32,227 nucleotides of DNA from Streptosporangiaceae bacterium (GTDB lineage: Bacteria; Actinomycetota; Actinomycetes; Streptosporangiales; Streptosporangiaceae), in contig JASIGD010000339.1 of the NCBI GenBank assembly GCA_030045295.1, positions 1 to 32,227 on the forward strand. Direction: 5' to 3'. A model generated the notes under the pieces. It worked only from the letters and a program-made list of their open reading frames with translations, did not search any database and was not told the origin of the DNA. The position numbers and the translations under genes are program-made. This document shows, piece by piece, positions 8,161 to 15,999 of this stretch. Within the stretch, counting starts at the first letter, position 1, and each line of letters opens with the position of its first letter.

Positions 8161-9287
8161 AGATCGCCATCATGGCGCCGCTCGTGACGACCATCCGCGA
8201 GCCGCAGCAGGGCGGCTCGCAGGCCTTCGTGTCCGACCTGGCCCGCGGGCTGGCCGGCCGGGGGCACGAGGTTCACGTCTACGCCGCCTCGGGCTCGGCG
8301 ATCCCGGGGGTCAAGGTGATCGACACCGGAGTCGACCCGGATTCCTTGGCTGGCGCGCTCTACCGGGCGTTCGGATCCGCGGGTCCGGCCGCGCGCGCGG
8401 GCGCCGAGCCAGCGGCGGTCGGGTCCGCTTTCGCCGGCGCCTACCGGATCATGCGGGAGACCCGGTACGACGTGGTCCACAATCACGCCTTCGACGCGCC
8501 TGCCGTGCGGCTGGCGACGACGCTGCAGGCGCCGGTGGTGCACACGCTGCACCTGCCGCCGGGTGAGGCGGTCGCCGCGGCGGTGCGGTACGCGGGCCGG
8601 TGCGGCAAACCGCCGACGGTGGCGTGCGTCTCGGCCTTCCAGGCCGGTACCTGGCGCCAGATCGTCCGCGTGGACGCGATCCTGCCGCCGTACGTGCCGG
8701 TGAGCGTCATCGGCTGGTCGCCGGCGCCCGGATCGGGCGCCGTGTTCGCGGGACGACTGAGCCCCGAGAAGGGCGCCGCCGAGGCCATCGACATCGCCCT
8801 GGCGGCCCGGATGCCGATCGACGTCTACGGCGAGGCCTACGATGCCGAGTACAGCCGGGAACAGATCGATCCGCGGCGAGCCCGGCCCGGCGTGGCGGTG
8901 CACCGGGCCATACCCCGGACCGCGCTGTGGGAGGCCATGGCTCGAGCCGCGGTCGTTCTGTACCCGGCGAGGTGGGACGAGCCCTTCGGGATGGCCGCCG
9001 CCGAGGCGCAGGCGTGCGGGACCCCGGTGGTCGCGTTCCGGCGCGGCGCCCTGGGCGAGGTGGTGGCGGACGGCGTGACCGGTTTCCTGGTCCCGCCCGA
9101 TGACATCCGGGCTGCCGTCGAGGCCGTCGGGCGGGCGGCCGGGATCTCACGTTCGGCCTGTCGTGAGCACGCCGTGGACCGTCTCGACCTGGGGCGGAGC
9201 CTGGACGCTCACGAGGAGCTTTATCAGCGAGTGCTTGAGACTGGCGCCGGGGCCGCGGGCGGTAGGGCCAGGGCCGGCGGTGGGTGA
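8157..9287 (+). CDS. Glycosyltransferase family 4 (GT-B fold)
   Basis: A 376-residue retaining GT-B glycosyltransferase. The N-terminal half starts MKIAIMAPL and has QGGSQAFVSDLARGLAGRGH, the usual acceptor-domain glycine loop. The C-terminal half carries GAVFAGRLSPEKGAAEAI and the E-X7-E nucleotide-sugar motif (E275 and E283 in DEPFGMAAAEAQACGTP). The ATG overlaps the methyltransferase stop (ATGA), which implies translational coupling. No membrane segment is evident, so it is probably cytosolic. GT4 enzymes of this kind glucosylate reduced pterins in cyanobacteria; its position behind a pterin synthase makes a pterin acceptor plausible but unproven. Confidence 0.9.
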   Translation: MKIAIMAPLVTTIREPQQGGSQAFVSDLARGLAGRGHEVHVYAASGSAIPGVKVIDTGVDPDSLAGALYRAFGSAGPAARAGAEPAAVGSAFAGAYRIMRETRYDVVHNHAFDAPAVRLATTLQAPVVHTLHLPPGEAVAAAVRYAGRCGKPPTVACVSAFQAGTWRQIVRVDAILPPYVPVSVIGWSPAPGSGAVFAGRLSPEKGAAEAIDIALAARMPIDVYGEAYDAEYSREQIDPRRARPGVAVHRAIPRTALWEAMARAAVVLYPARWDEPFGMAAAEAQACGTPVVAFRRGALGEVVADGVTGFLVPPDDIRAAVEAVGRAAGISRSACREHAVDRLDLGRSLDAHEELYQRVLETGAGAAGGRARAGGG

Positions 9288-10005
9288 CGCGGTGCACTGG
9301 CTGGAGGGGCGGGTGGCGGTCGTTACCGGCGCGAGCCGCGGGATCGGGGCGGCCACGGCGGAAGCGATAGCGGCGGCGGGAGCCCGGGTCGTGCTGGCCG
9401 CGCGCGACGGCGACGCACTGGACCGGGTCGCCGACCGCATCCGGCAAGCGGGTGGCTCGGCTACGCCGGTGCCGACGGACGTGAGCAAGGACGCTCAAGT
9501 CGAACTTATTTTCGAGGAGGCTGCGAGGCTGGGCCGGGTCAGCGCGCTGGTCTGCGCGGCCGGGGTTCTGACGCCCGCGCCGTTTGCCGACACGACGCGC
9601 GCGATGTGGGACGAGACGCTCGGCATCAACCTGACCGGCACGTTCTTGTGCTGTCGCGCGGCCTTCACCGCCATGCGGCGCGGCGGTGAAGGGCGGATTG
9701 TCACCTTCGGCTCGCTTTCCGGCGTGTACGCCACCGAGAAGTTCCCTGGCCTGGCCGCGTATAACGTCTCCAAGTTCGGGGTCATCGGCCTCACCGAGGC
9801 GATCGCCGTGGAGGGCAAGGAGCACGGGATCAGCGCCATCTGCGTGAGCCCGGGTGCGGTCGACACCGAGATGCTGCGGCGGGCTAATCCCGCGCTGCGG
9901 CCCGGCCTGACCCCCGCGGACGTCGCGGAGCTGATCGTCGCGCTCCTCGACAGACGCCTGGCTCCGGCCAGCGGCGCGAATATCCCGCTGTTCTCCAACG
10001 CCTGA
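9280..10005 (+). CDS. Short-chain dehydrogenase/reductase (SDR)
   Basis: A classical SDR of about 241 residues using NAD(P)H. The cofactor motif TGASRGIG is at 16-23, CAAG replaces the usual NNAG, and the catalytic Tyr/Lys are Y161 and K165 (YNVSK), with Ser in FGSLSG about 14 residues before. CVSPGAVDTEM is the usual PG motif. GTG 9280 was chosen: it overlaps the glycosyltransferase end by 8 bp, has AGGG just upstream and puts the cofactor motif at normal distance. GTG 9292 is an alternative. The R in TGASRG hints at NADP(H). As the last gene of the pterin-type operon it could reduce a pyruvoyl-type side chain as sepiapterin reductase does, which is inference. Confidence 0.88.
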   Translation: MGDAVHWLEGRVAVVTGASRGIGAATAEAIAAAGARVVLAARDGDALDRVADRIRQAGGSATPVPTDVSKDAQVELIFEEAARLGRVSALVCAAGVLTPAPFADTTRAMWDETLGINLTGTFLCCRAAFTAMRRGGEGRIVTFGSLSGVYATEKFPGLAAYNVSKFGVIGLTEAIAVEGKEHGISAICVSPGAVDTEMLRRANPALRPGLTPADVAELIVALLDRRLAPASGANIPLFSNA

Positions 10006-10403
10006 CCGGGTGCCCCGGAACCGCGGCTGCGGGCGAGTGCGCCGAAGGTGGGCGGCATCCTCGGCCGGTTATTCGGCGCCGGAAACGTGGCTAAGCCGCC
10101 GATTCGCGACCGGTGGATCGGGTCGAGCTTTACCACCTCAAATAGATTCCTAAAGTGGTCGGCGTGGTCGCCGGGCGCACCGGGCGCACGGCATATTGGG
10201 CACTCGGCGTGGCCAGAAGGCAAGGACGCCGAAAACGATAGCCGGTCCGAAAAACGCCCTGGCCGGGCCCGGAACACCAGCCGGCGGTACCGGCTGACCG
10301 GGCCCGCTCATCGCGAGCACGCCGGTGACGCGTTCACCGTCGGGCAGGTGGGCGCGCAGCGGCCTGGAGCGGCTCGAGGCGCGTTATGACGCAGGTCCCG
10401 ACC

Positions 10404-10501
10404 GCAGGACCCCGCTGGGGGGGTGAGCGGGGTCCTGCGGCGCTGCCGGGAGTCACTCCCCGGCAAACGCAGGACTCTCCTGTCAGTGGCTCAGTCCTGC
10501 G
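10404..10501. other. Cluster of three consecutive hairpins
   Basis: Hairpin 1: GCAGGACCCCGCT (10404-10416) pairs perfectly with 10426-10438 around a 9-nt G-rich loop. Hairpin 2: TGCCGGG (10444-10450) pairs with 10459-10465. Hairpin 3: CGCAGGACT (10468-10476) pairs with AGTCCTGCG (10493-10501). The GCAGGAC element occurs in both outer hairpins, so alternative pairing between them is possible. It could be a compound terminator between convergent units or a structured RNA; strand is unknown. Confidence 0.55.
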
Positions 10502-10776
10502 GCCTTCCGTAATACTGCTACCTGGCGGCCAAGGCTGTCAAGAAAATGCACGTGCAGCAGAACCTGCGGTTTTGCGTAACACCAATTGGCCACTCCGGGT
10601 TGTCGGCTACCGGCGGCCAGGACCGGCTCTGTATCTGCGCTGCCCTGCATTCCCCATTCACGTATCAGTTGATTGCGGTCAAACGTCCTCAATGGGAGCT
10701 TGAAGGGACGAGGCTTGGTCCCGAGGCAGGAAAGTTCGGTAATCGCAACAAGTCCGGCGTTTGCGGCATTATGCAG

Positions 10777-10794
10777 GCGTTTCCGCGGAAACGC
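10777..10794. terminator. 18-bp perfect palindrome downstream of the flavoprotein gene
   Basis: GCGTTTCCGCGGAAACGC is a perfect palindrome about 30 bp past the stop of the minus-strand flavoprotein gene. It would form a short hairpin with a tight loop and has no T-run, so it may be a terminator or a protein-binding site. Confidence 0.4.
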
Positions 10795-10824
10795 GCACTG
10801 CCTTGGTATGGCTGACCGGCACGC

Positions 10825-12093
10825 TTACGCGCCGTTGACCAGCGACCACAGATCGGTCTGCTCGTCGGTGAGCGCCCCGGGGTCCGGCCGGGCGCGGGAG
10901 GCTACCAGGCGGGCGCTGGCCGCCATCTCGGAGTCGCGGTCCAGTTCGGGGTCACCGCCGCGGTCCAGGCCGACGGCCGCGCTGACCACCCCGCCCACCA
11001 CGTAGAAGCCGACCAGCTTGCCCTCGGCCAGGCTGCCGCGCACGACGAAGTCGTCCCAGTGTGTGACATGGCCGACGTATTCGATTTTGTGCTCGTACTG
11101 ATCGGACCAGAAGCTATGGATGTAGTCGTACGGGGCGGTCGACCCGAGCATCGACCTGGCTGCCGCCTGGCCCTGCTTCTCGGCGTTGTTGTAGTGCTCG
11201 ACCCGGACCCGCCCGAAAAGCGGGTGGAGGTGGTTCGCCACGTCGCCGGCCGCGTAGACATCGGCCACGCTGGTCCGGCAGAGCTCATCGGTCAAAATGC
11301 CGTTCGCCTGAGCGATCGGCGACCCGGAGGCCACCGCGAGGTCGGGAGCTATCCCGATGCCGGCGACGACGAAATCGCATGCGACGCGCTGGCCGGCGGC
11401 GGTCACGGCCGCCTCCAGCCGTTCGGTCCCCTCGAACGCGACCACCTGATCTCCGGCCAGCAGCTCGACCCCTTTCGCGCGGTGGATGTCGCCCATCAGC
11501 GCGCCGACCTGTTCGCCCAGGACGCTTTCGAGCGGGGCCTTCCCCGGGAAGATCGCGGTCACCCGAACCCCGAGCTGGGTCAGCGAAGCCGCTACCTCAC
11601 AGCCGATGAACCCCATGCCCACGACCACCGCGTGGCGATCCGCCACCGCCTGGTGCTTGATCGCGTCGCATTCGGCCACGGTGCGCAGGTAGAAGATCCC
11701 GGGTAGTTCGGCCCCGGTGATCCCGAGGCGGCGGTTCTGTCCGCCGGTGGCGATCAAGAGTTTCTGATATTTGAGTTCTCGGCCCGAGCTCAGCGCGACC
11801 GTGTGCGCGGCGGTATCGACGGCGGTCACCCGGTTCCCGCTGAGCAGATCCACATCGTGTTCGGCGTACCAGCCGGCCGGCCTGACGTACCACCCGCCGA
11901 GATCCTCCTCCGAGCGCAGGTACGTCTTGGACAGCGGAGGACGGCCGAACGGGACGCCAGGTTCGTGGCTGACGACCACGACCCGTCCGCGGAAACCCTC
12001 GTCCCGCAAGGTGGCGGCGGCGTTGCCCCCGGCGAGGCCGCCGCCAATGATCACGATCGTGTCCCGGCTGCTTTTGTCAGGCACGCAGTCCAT
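10825..12093 (-). CDS. FAD/NAD(P)-dependent ferredoxin reductase-like oxidoreductase
   Basis: A 422-residue flavoprotein of the putidaredoxin/rhodocoxin reductase type, passing electrons from NAD(P)H to a ferredoxin. The FAD-binding GGGLAGG is at 17-23, the hallmark PFGRPPLSK follows, the NAD(P) motif GMGFIGCE is near 158-165, and the second FAD motif SVADVYAAGDVA lies in the last third. The C-terminal reductase domain includes HSFWSDQYEHKIEYVGH. No ferredoxin or P450 partner lies in the window, so the acceptor is unknown. The start at 12093 has no clear Shine-Dalgarno; family length supports it to within a few residues. It follows an aldo/keto reductase gene on the same strand after an 87-bp gap. 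Confidence 0.92.
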   Translation of the reverse strand: MDCVPDKSSRDTIVIIGGGLAGGNAAATLRDEGFRGRVVVVSHEPGVPFGRPPLSKTYLRSEEDLGGWYVRPAGWYAEHDVDLLSGNRVTAVDTAAHTVALSSGRELKYQKLLIATGGQNRRLGITGAELPGIFYLRTVAECDAIKHQAVADRHAVVVGMGFIGCEVAASLTQLGVRVTAIFPGKAPLESVLGEQVGALMGDIHRAKGVELLAGDQVVAFEGTERLEAAVTAAGQRVACDFVVAGIGIAPDLAVASGSPIAQANGILTDELCRTSVADVYAAGDVANHLHPLFGRVRVEHYNNAEKQGQAAARSMLGSTAPYDYIHSFWSDQYEHKIEYVGHVTHWDDFVVRGSLAEGKLVGFYVVGGVVSAAVGLDRGGDPELDRDSEMAASARLVASRARPDPGALTDEQTDLWSLVNGA

Positions 12094-12180
12094 TCTGCCG
12101 TCGCGTTCCCGGCACGAAACGGCGCCCTGCCTGCTGCGGAAAAAAGGCTCGCTACCTGGCGGCTGACAGACGGCTGGTGC

Positions 12181-13011
12181 TTACCACCAGTTATCTTCCA
12201 GCGCGAGGGCGGTGCCGCCGGTCTGGTCGAGCGCGTCGAGTTGGGCCATGTCCTCGCCGGACAGGGCGAAGTCGAAGATCCGGGCGTTCTGCGCGATCCG
12301 CTCGCGGTGAACCGACTTCGGAATGACCGGCAGTTCGTGCTGCAGGCACCAGCGCAACAGCACCTGCGCAGGCGTCCTCCCCACGCGCTGCGCGACCTGG
12401 TTCACGGTCCGGTTGGACAGGTCGCGGCCGGTGCCCAGGGGGCTGTAGGCCTCGGCGGCCACACCCCGCCGCTGACACGCTTCGAGCAACGCGCGCCGGT
12501 AGTGCCGGGGATTGAGTTCCAGCTGGTTGACGGCCGGCGGGATCGCCCCGGCCGCCATCACCTGGTCCAGTTCCGCGGCGCTGAAGTTGGAGACGCCGAT
12601 CGAGCGGGCCAGGCCGAGCTCGCTCGCCCGCTCCATTCCTGGCCAGGCCCAGAGGGGGCCGCGTTGCGGCCAGTGGACCAGATACAGGTCCACCTGGTCG
12701 ACGCCGAGCCGCCGGAGGCTCTGCCGGGCTTCGGCGACGGGATCGTTGCGCCCGGGATAGAACTTGGTGGTGATGAACACGGCGTCGCGCGGTACGCCGC
12801 TGTCGCGCAGCGCTCGTCCGACGCTTTCCTCGTTACCGTAGGCCTGGGCCGTGTCAATGTGGCGGTATCCGAGGTCGAGCGCCCAGCGGACGGCGTTCAC
12901 GCAGTCCGTCCCGTTGGGCACCTGCCAGACGCCGAGGCCCAGCATGGGCATCTGATGCCCGTCCGCCAGGACGCGGGCGCGACCGTCCGCCGTGACTGCG
13001 CCGACTGTCAT
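12181..13011 (-). CDS. Aldo/keto reductase
   Basis: A 276-residue (alpha/beta)8-barrel NADPH-dependent carbonyl reductase, the standard length for prokaryotic AKR5-like enzymes (2,5-diketo-gluconate reductase type). The full catalytic tetrad is visible: D53, Y58 (DTAQAYGNE), K83 (ITTKF) and H113 (LVHWP). The cofactor-binding IPKSVHRERIAQN lies near the C-terminus. The ATG at 13011 follows AGGAG by 4 nt, so the start is secure. Substrate is not predictable. The flavoprotein gene lies downstream and a methyltransferase gene 160 bp upstream, all on the minus strand. Confidence 0.93.
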   Translation of the reverse strand: MTVGAVTADGRARVLADGHQMPMLGLGVWQVPNGTDCVNAVRWALDLGYRHIDTAQAYGNEESVGRALRDSGVPRDAVFITTKFYPGRNDPVAEARQSLRRLGVDQVDLYLVHWPQRGPLWAWPGMERASELGLARSIGVSNFSAAELDQVMAAGAIPPAVNQLELNPRHYRRALLEACQRRGVAAEAYSPLGTGRDLSNRTVNQVAQRVGRTPAQVLLRWCLQHELPVIPKSVHRERIAQNARIFDFALSGEDMAQLDALDQTGGTALALEDNWW

Positions 13012-13171
13012 GTTCTCCTGCTCTCAGCGGCCAGGGTCCGCTCCGTCAGCGAAGGATCGCCGGCGGCCGCGGCGACATTCCGGCGAACCGCCTGACCACG
13101 CGAGCTGCTTGTCCCGGTCCAGGCGTTGACGTGGGTGGGTACTTGCACCCTAACGCAGGCGTCGTCGCCGG

Positions 13172-14011
13172 TCAGACGGCGCCGGCTCGTACCGCGCTGA
13201 CCGCCAGCGTGGCGTAGTGCATCGTGAAGCGGCCTCCCACCGCGTCGACGGCGACGCCGATGCCGGCCAGCAATTCCTCCTGCTTGGCCGGCGGGAACTG
13301 GCTGTGGCCGCCGAAGGTCGGCACCTGATTCAGCCACTCCTCGCGGGTGTAGGGCCGGTCCCAGTCGAATCGCCACTGCTCCGGGTCGCCGAACGCGCCC
13401 GTATGCCGCATCCCGTCGGCCGCCTTGTCGCACATCACCAGGTACGCATCCGGGCCGGGCATCCCGCGCTGAAAGGCCGGTGAGTCGGGCAGCGCCCGGC
13501 GGTAGGCGGCCGACACGCTGTCAGCCAGGTCGGGCGGGAGCTGGAACGCGTTCCAGAACACCGTCAGCCGCCCGCCCGGTCGCAGCGCCTGCGCCGCCTT
13601 GGCCGCGCCAGCCACCGGGTCCACCCAGTGCCAGGCCTGCCCGGCGATGACCGCGTCGAAGGCCCGGCCAGCCGGGTCCCAGTCCTCGATCTTGGCCAGC
13701 TCAACCTCGACCCCCAGCTGCCGCGCGACGTCGGCCATTCGTGCGTCGGGATCGATCCCCAGCACCCGGCCGCCGGCGGCCTGGAATTGACGGGCGGCGA
13801 TGCCGGTCCCGCAGCCGACATCGAGGATGTCGGGTCCCGGGCTGGCGGCGACGACCCGCTTGACCAGGGCGTCGGGGTAGCGGGGCCGGGTCCGGTCGTA
13901 GCGTTCGGCGTCCGAACCGAACGACTCCGCTACCTGCCGGTACTGATGAGGCTCACGCGATCCGGAAGCGGGAGCGGGAGCGGGTGGTGGCTCAGGCGGT
14001 AGAGTGGGCAT
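13172..14011 (-). CDS. Class I SAM-dependent methyltransferase (methyltransferase type 11-like)
   Basis: A 279-residue protein with SAM motif I ILDVGCGTGIAAR near 62-74, acidic residue in VLGIDPDARM, and motif LRPGGRLTVFWNAF. The early FGSDAERYDRTRPRYPDALV is typical of a large group of poorly characterised small-molecule methyltransferases; the region after motif III (WDRPYTREEWLNQVPT) fits the same group. The first 20 residues are Pro/Ala-rich and may be disordered. The only in-frame start is ATG 14011, which lies inside the 39-bp palindrome and has no Shine-Dalgarno, so the message is probably leaderless or nearly so. It is divergent from a TetR gene and is the likely regulated target. Confidence 0.88.
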   Translation of the reverse strand: MPTLPPEPPPAPAPASGSREPHQYRQVAESFGSDAERYDRTRPRYPDALVKRVVAASPGPDILDVGCGTGIAARQFQAAGGRVLGIDPDARMADVARQLGVEVELAKIEDWDPAGRAFDAVIAGQAWHWVDPVAGAAKAAQALRPGGRLTVFWNAFQLPPDLADSVSAAYRRALPDSPAFQRGMPGPDAYLVMCDKAADGMRHTGAFGDPEQWRFDWDRPYTREEWLNQVPTFGGHSQFPPAKQEELLAGIGVAVDAVGGRFTMHYATLAVSAVRAGAV

Positions 14012-14041
14012 GCGCCCACTTTAAGTGGGCGCATGCCCACT
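14003..14041. promoter_or_regulatory. Perfect 39-bp palindrome, probable double TetR operator
   Basis: AGTGGGCATGCGCCCACTT (14003-14021) is repeated exactly as its reverse complement at 14023-14041 around one central T. Each half is itself a quasi-palindrome: AGTGGGC, 4 nt, GCCCACT. The layout is therefore two mirrored 18-bp sites, suited to two repressor dimers. It sits between the divergent methyltransferase and TetR genes and covers the methyltransferase start codon. Binding by the adjacent TetR protein is inferred from position and symmetry. Confidence 0.85.
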
Positions 14042-14080
14042 TATCGACAGGTTTCGCGCGCAGCGAAGGGAGGACGGGCT

Positions 14081-14680
14081 GTGCCTACCGGGGTGGCCAT
14101 CCGCGACGCGCGCGGCCAGTTGTTCGACGCTGCCGAGCGCATCCTGCTCCGGGACGGGCCGAAGGCGCTGACCGGCCGCGCGGTCACCACCGAGGCGGGG
14201 GTCGCCAAGGGCGTCCTGCACCGGCACTTCGCCGACTTCGACGCCTTCCTCGCCGAGCTCGTCGAAGACCGCATTAGCCGGGTCGGCCAGCAGGCCGCCG
14301 CCCTGCGCGAATCCGCCGGCACCGGCACCGTCGCCGACAACCTGACCGACGCGCTGATGGCCTTGTTCCAGTCGGTCGCGCTGAACATCGTCGGCCTGCT
14401 CATCTTCCGGGATGACCTGCGCGCCCGGCTGCGACAGACCAGGCCGACGGGCGTCCCGCTCGCGACCGAGGCCACCGCCATGATCGCCTCCTACCTCGCC
14501 GCCGAACGGGAGCTGGGCCGTATCGCGGCGGACGCCGACGCCGGCACGCTCGCGCCCACGCTGATCGGCGCCGGGCACTTGCTGTTCGCCGGGCGAGAAG
14601 GCACCCCGCCGGAGGCCGGAGACGTGCGCAGGGTCGTGACCACGGTCCTGGCCGGCGTCGCGCCGCCGCCGCGGCCGTGA
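14081..14680 (+). CDS. TetR/AcrR family transcriptional regulator
   Basis: A 199-residue repressor-type protein. The N-terminal helix-turn-helix is clear: ARGQLFDAAERILLRDGPKA, then LTGRAVTTEAGVAKGVLHRHF (30-50), followed by the usual F-D-A-F-L. The C-terminal ligand domain is not diagnostic. GTG 14081 was chosen because GAAGGGAGGAC lies just upstream at proper spacing. The ATG at 14033 lies inside the palindrome, lacks a ribosome site, and would add 16 residues unlike a TetR N-terminus. With the later start the 39-bp palindrome lies in the promoter or 5' leader, as expected for autoregulation together with control of the divergent methyltransferase. Confidence 0.92.
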   Translation: MPTGVAIRDARGQLFDAAERILLRDGPKALTGRAVTTEAGVAKGVLHRHFADFDAFLAELVEDRISRVGQQAAALRESAGTGTVADNLTDALMALFQSVALNIVGLLIFRDDLRARLRQTRPTGVPLATEATAMIASYLAAERELGRIAADADAGTLAPTLIGAGHLLFAGREGTPPEAGDVRRVVTTVLAGVAPPPRP

Positions 14681-14808
14681 ACCACCTGCCGGCAGACCTG
14701 TACCCTGGACCGGGCTGGCTCGGCAGACGGCTCCGGCCGCCTGCGCTCGTACGCACCTTGCCGCGCCCACCGCTGGCCGGCTGTGATGAAAGGATGCCGG
14801 ATAGACCG

Positions 14809-15966
14809 ATGATTACGCATCCGCTCCTCAGGCTCGGCCGACTGCAGCTCGGTCCCGGGCTGCGCGCCTTCCGCCCGGGCCCGGGCGCATCGGACCTGGT
14901 GGTGACGGCCACGGTGGCCGTGCCGGATTCGCCGGCTGAGCGACCGTACGCGTGGGACGTGGCCTGGGCTGATGCCGCCCGCGAGGCCGGCCAGCTCGGC
15001 GCCGATCAAGCCACCGCTCAGGCGCTGGGCAGCGGCGCGGGGAATGCCTTCGCGGGCGGTACCCGGGTCGTGGTCGCGGCGCACGGTGAGGTCTTGCTGG
15101 CGAGGTGGCTGGCGCCCGGCGCTGCCGTCAGCTCGGTGCGCGTCGGCCCGCTGCCGCGCCTGCAGGAGGTGGCGGCGGCCACGGCGCGGCGCCCGCCCTA
15201 CGTGGTCGTGCTGGCCGACCGTGACGGCACCGATATCGTCACCCACGCCGGCGATCAGCGACCCGACAGGCGGTTCAGCGTCGGCCTCCGTCCGGGCGCG
15301 CAGCCTGATCCGCATCCGGGCCGGCCGCCAGCGCAGCACCATGGCCCCCGGCACCTGACCGACAGGGAGCCGGAAAGCGGCGGCGAGCGGAACGCAGAGT
15401 TCATTGCGGCGCGGGTGTCCCAGGCCGCCGACAGCGTGGCGGCGCACGTCGTCCTCGGCGCAGGTGATCAGCACATTCTCGACGCGATCGCGGGCCACCT
15501 GGCGGAGTCGACCGGGCCGATCACCACGATCGCCGGCGCCCGCGGCCCGGATGGCCTCGACGACCACCTCGGCGCGGCGATCGGCGCCGCCCTCGATGAG
15601 ATCACCGCCGCGGCCCTCGCCGCGGTCGGGGACCTGGTTGCCTCGCGCGCGGAGGAACCGGATCCCGGCGCGGTCCGCGGCCTCAAGGCCGTCGCGGAGC
15701 AGCTGACCGAGCAGCAGGTCGCCGTCCTGCTGATCGCGGCCGACGCGGCGCAGGACGCCGCCGCGGAATCCGGTTACCGGATCGGAAACCGTCCGACCGA
15801 GCTCCGGACCGACGACTCGGGCCCAGGCGTCCGGGTGCCGACGGAGGACGGCCTGGTGTGGGCGGCCCTGCATCAGGACGCGATCGTCGCGCAAATGCCC
15901 GACCGTACCGGTCCGCTGGCTGGCGAGCCAGTGGCTGCGCTGCTGCGCCGCTGGCCAGCGGGATAA
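14809..15966 (+). CDS. Vms1/Ankzf1-like (baeRF, Rv2629-type) protein
   Basis: About 385 residues resembling the actinobacterial Rv2629 family, whose fold is related to eRF1/Vms1 release factors; NCBI-style naming would be Vms1/Ankzf1 family peptidyl-tRNA hydrolase. Supporting features are the N-terminal GTRVVVAAHGEVLLARWL, the central PPYVVVLADRDGTDIVTH, the helical EFIAARVSQAADSVAAHVVL, and the C-terminal domain VRGLKAVAEQLTEQQVAVLLI, followed by LHQDAIVAQM. Proposed roles are ribosome rescue or ribosome-associated stress functions; activity is not demonstrated for most members. The frame is open from GTG 14677 (overlapping the TetR stop), but the first 40 residues are Pro/Arg-rich and unlike the family. 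ATG 14794 and ATG 14809 are the realistic starts; I prefer 14809 (GGAT 6 nt upstream). Confidence 0.75.
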   Translation: MITHPLLRLGRLQLGPGLRAFRPGPGASDLVVTATVAVPDSPAERPYAWDVAWADAAREAGQLGADQATAQALGSGAGNAFAGGTRVVVAAHGEVLLARWLAPGAAVSSVRVGPLPRLQEVAAATARRPPYVVVLADRDGTDIVTHAGDQRPDRRFSVGLRPGAQPDPHPGRPPAQHHGPRHLTDREPESGGERNAEFIAARVSQAADSVAAHVVLGAGDQHILDAIAGHLAESTGPITTIAGARGPDGLDDHLGAAIGAALDEITAAALAAVGDLVASRAEEPDPGAVRGLKAVAEQLTEQQVAVLLIAADAAQDAAAESGYRIGNRPTELRTDDSGPGVRVPTEDGLVWAALHQDAIVAQMPDRTGPLAGEPVAALLRRWPAG

Positions 15967-15999
15967 GGAGCCGGCGCCCGCGGGATCGGCACCTTCCGG

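Larger units (their letters stand above)
10006..10824. other. 820-bp region without a convincing gene
   Basis: Lies between the convergent pterin operon and the flavoprotein gene. Several short frames exist here, but none resembles a protein family or has a credible ribosome site. Base composition is lower in GC in parts (10120-10260, 10505-10800). It holds three consecutive hairpins (10404-10501) and an 18-bp palindrome (10777-10794), listed separately. Confidence 0.6.

Noticed and set aside
10006..10030. CCGGG-TGC-CCCGG hairpin after the pterin operon
   Set aside because: Only a 5-bp stem with a 3-nt loop, too weak to call a terminator.
10048..10389. 113-codon plus-strand frame downstream of the SDR gene
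   Set aside because: Low-complexity Arg/Gly/Pro translation typical of non-coding GC-rich DNA; no start signal.
10483..10692. 69-codon minus-strand frame in the gene-free region (MRTFDRNQLIREWGMQG...)
   Set aside because: No ribosome site or family resemblance, overlaps the third hairpin, and composition is unlike neighbouring genes.
14033..14080. ATG 14033 as start of the TetR gene
   Set aside because: It lies inside the 39-bp palindrome, has no ribosome site and adds residues unlike a TetR N-terminus; GTG 14081 has a good ribosome site.
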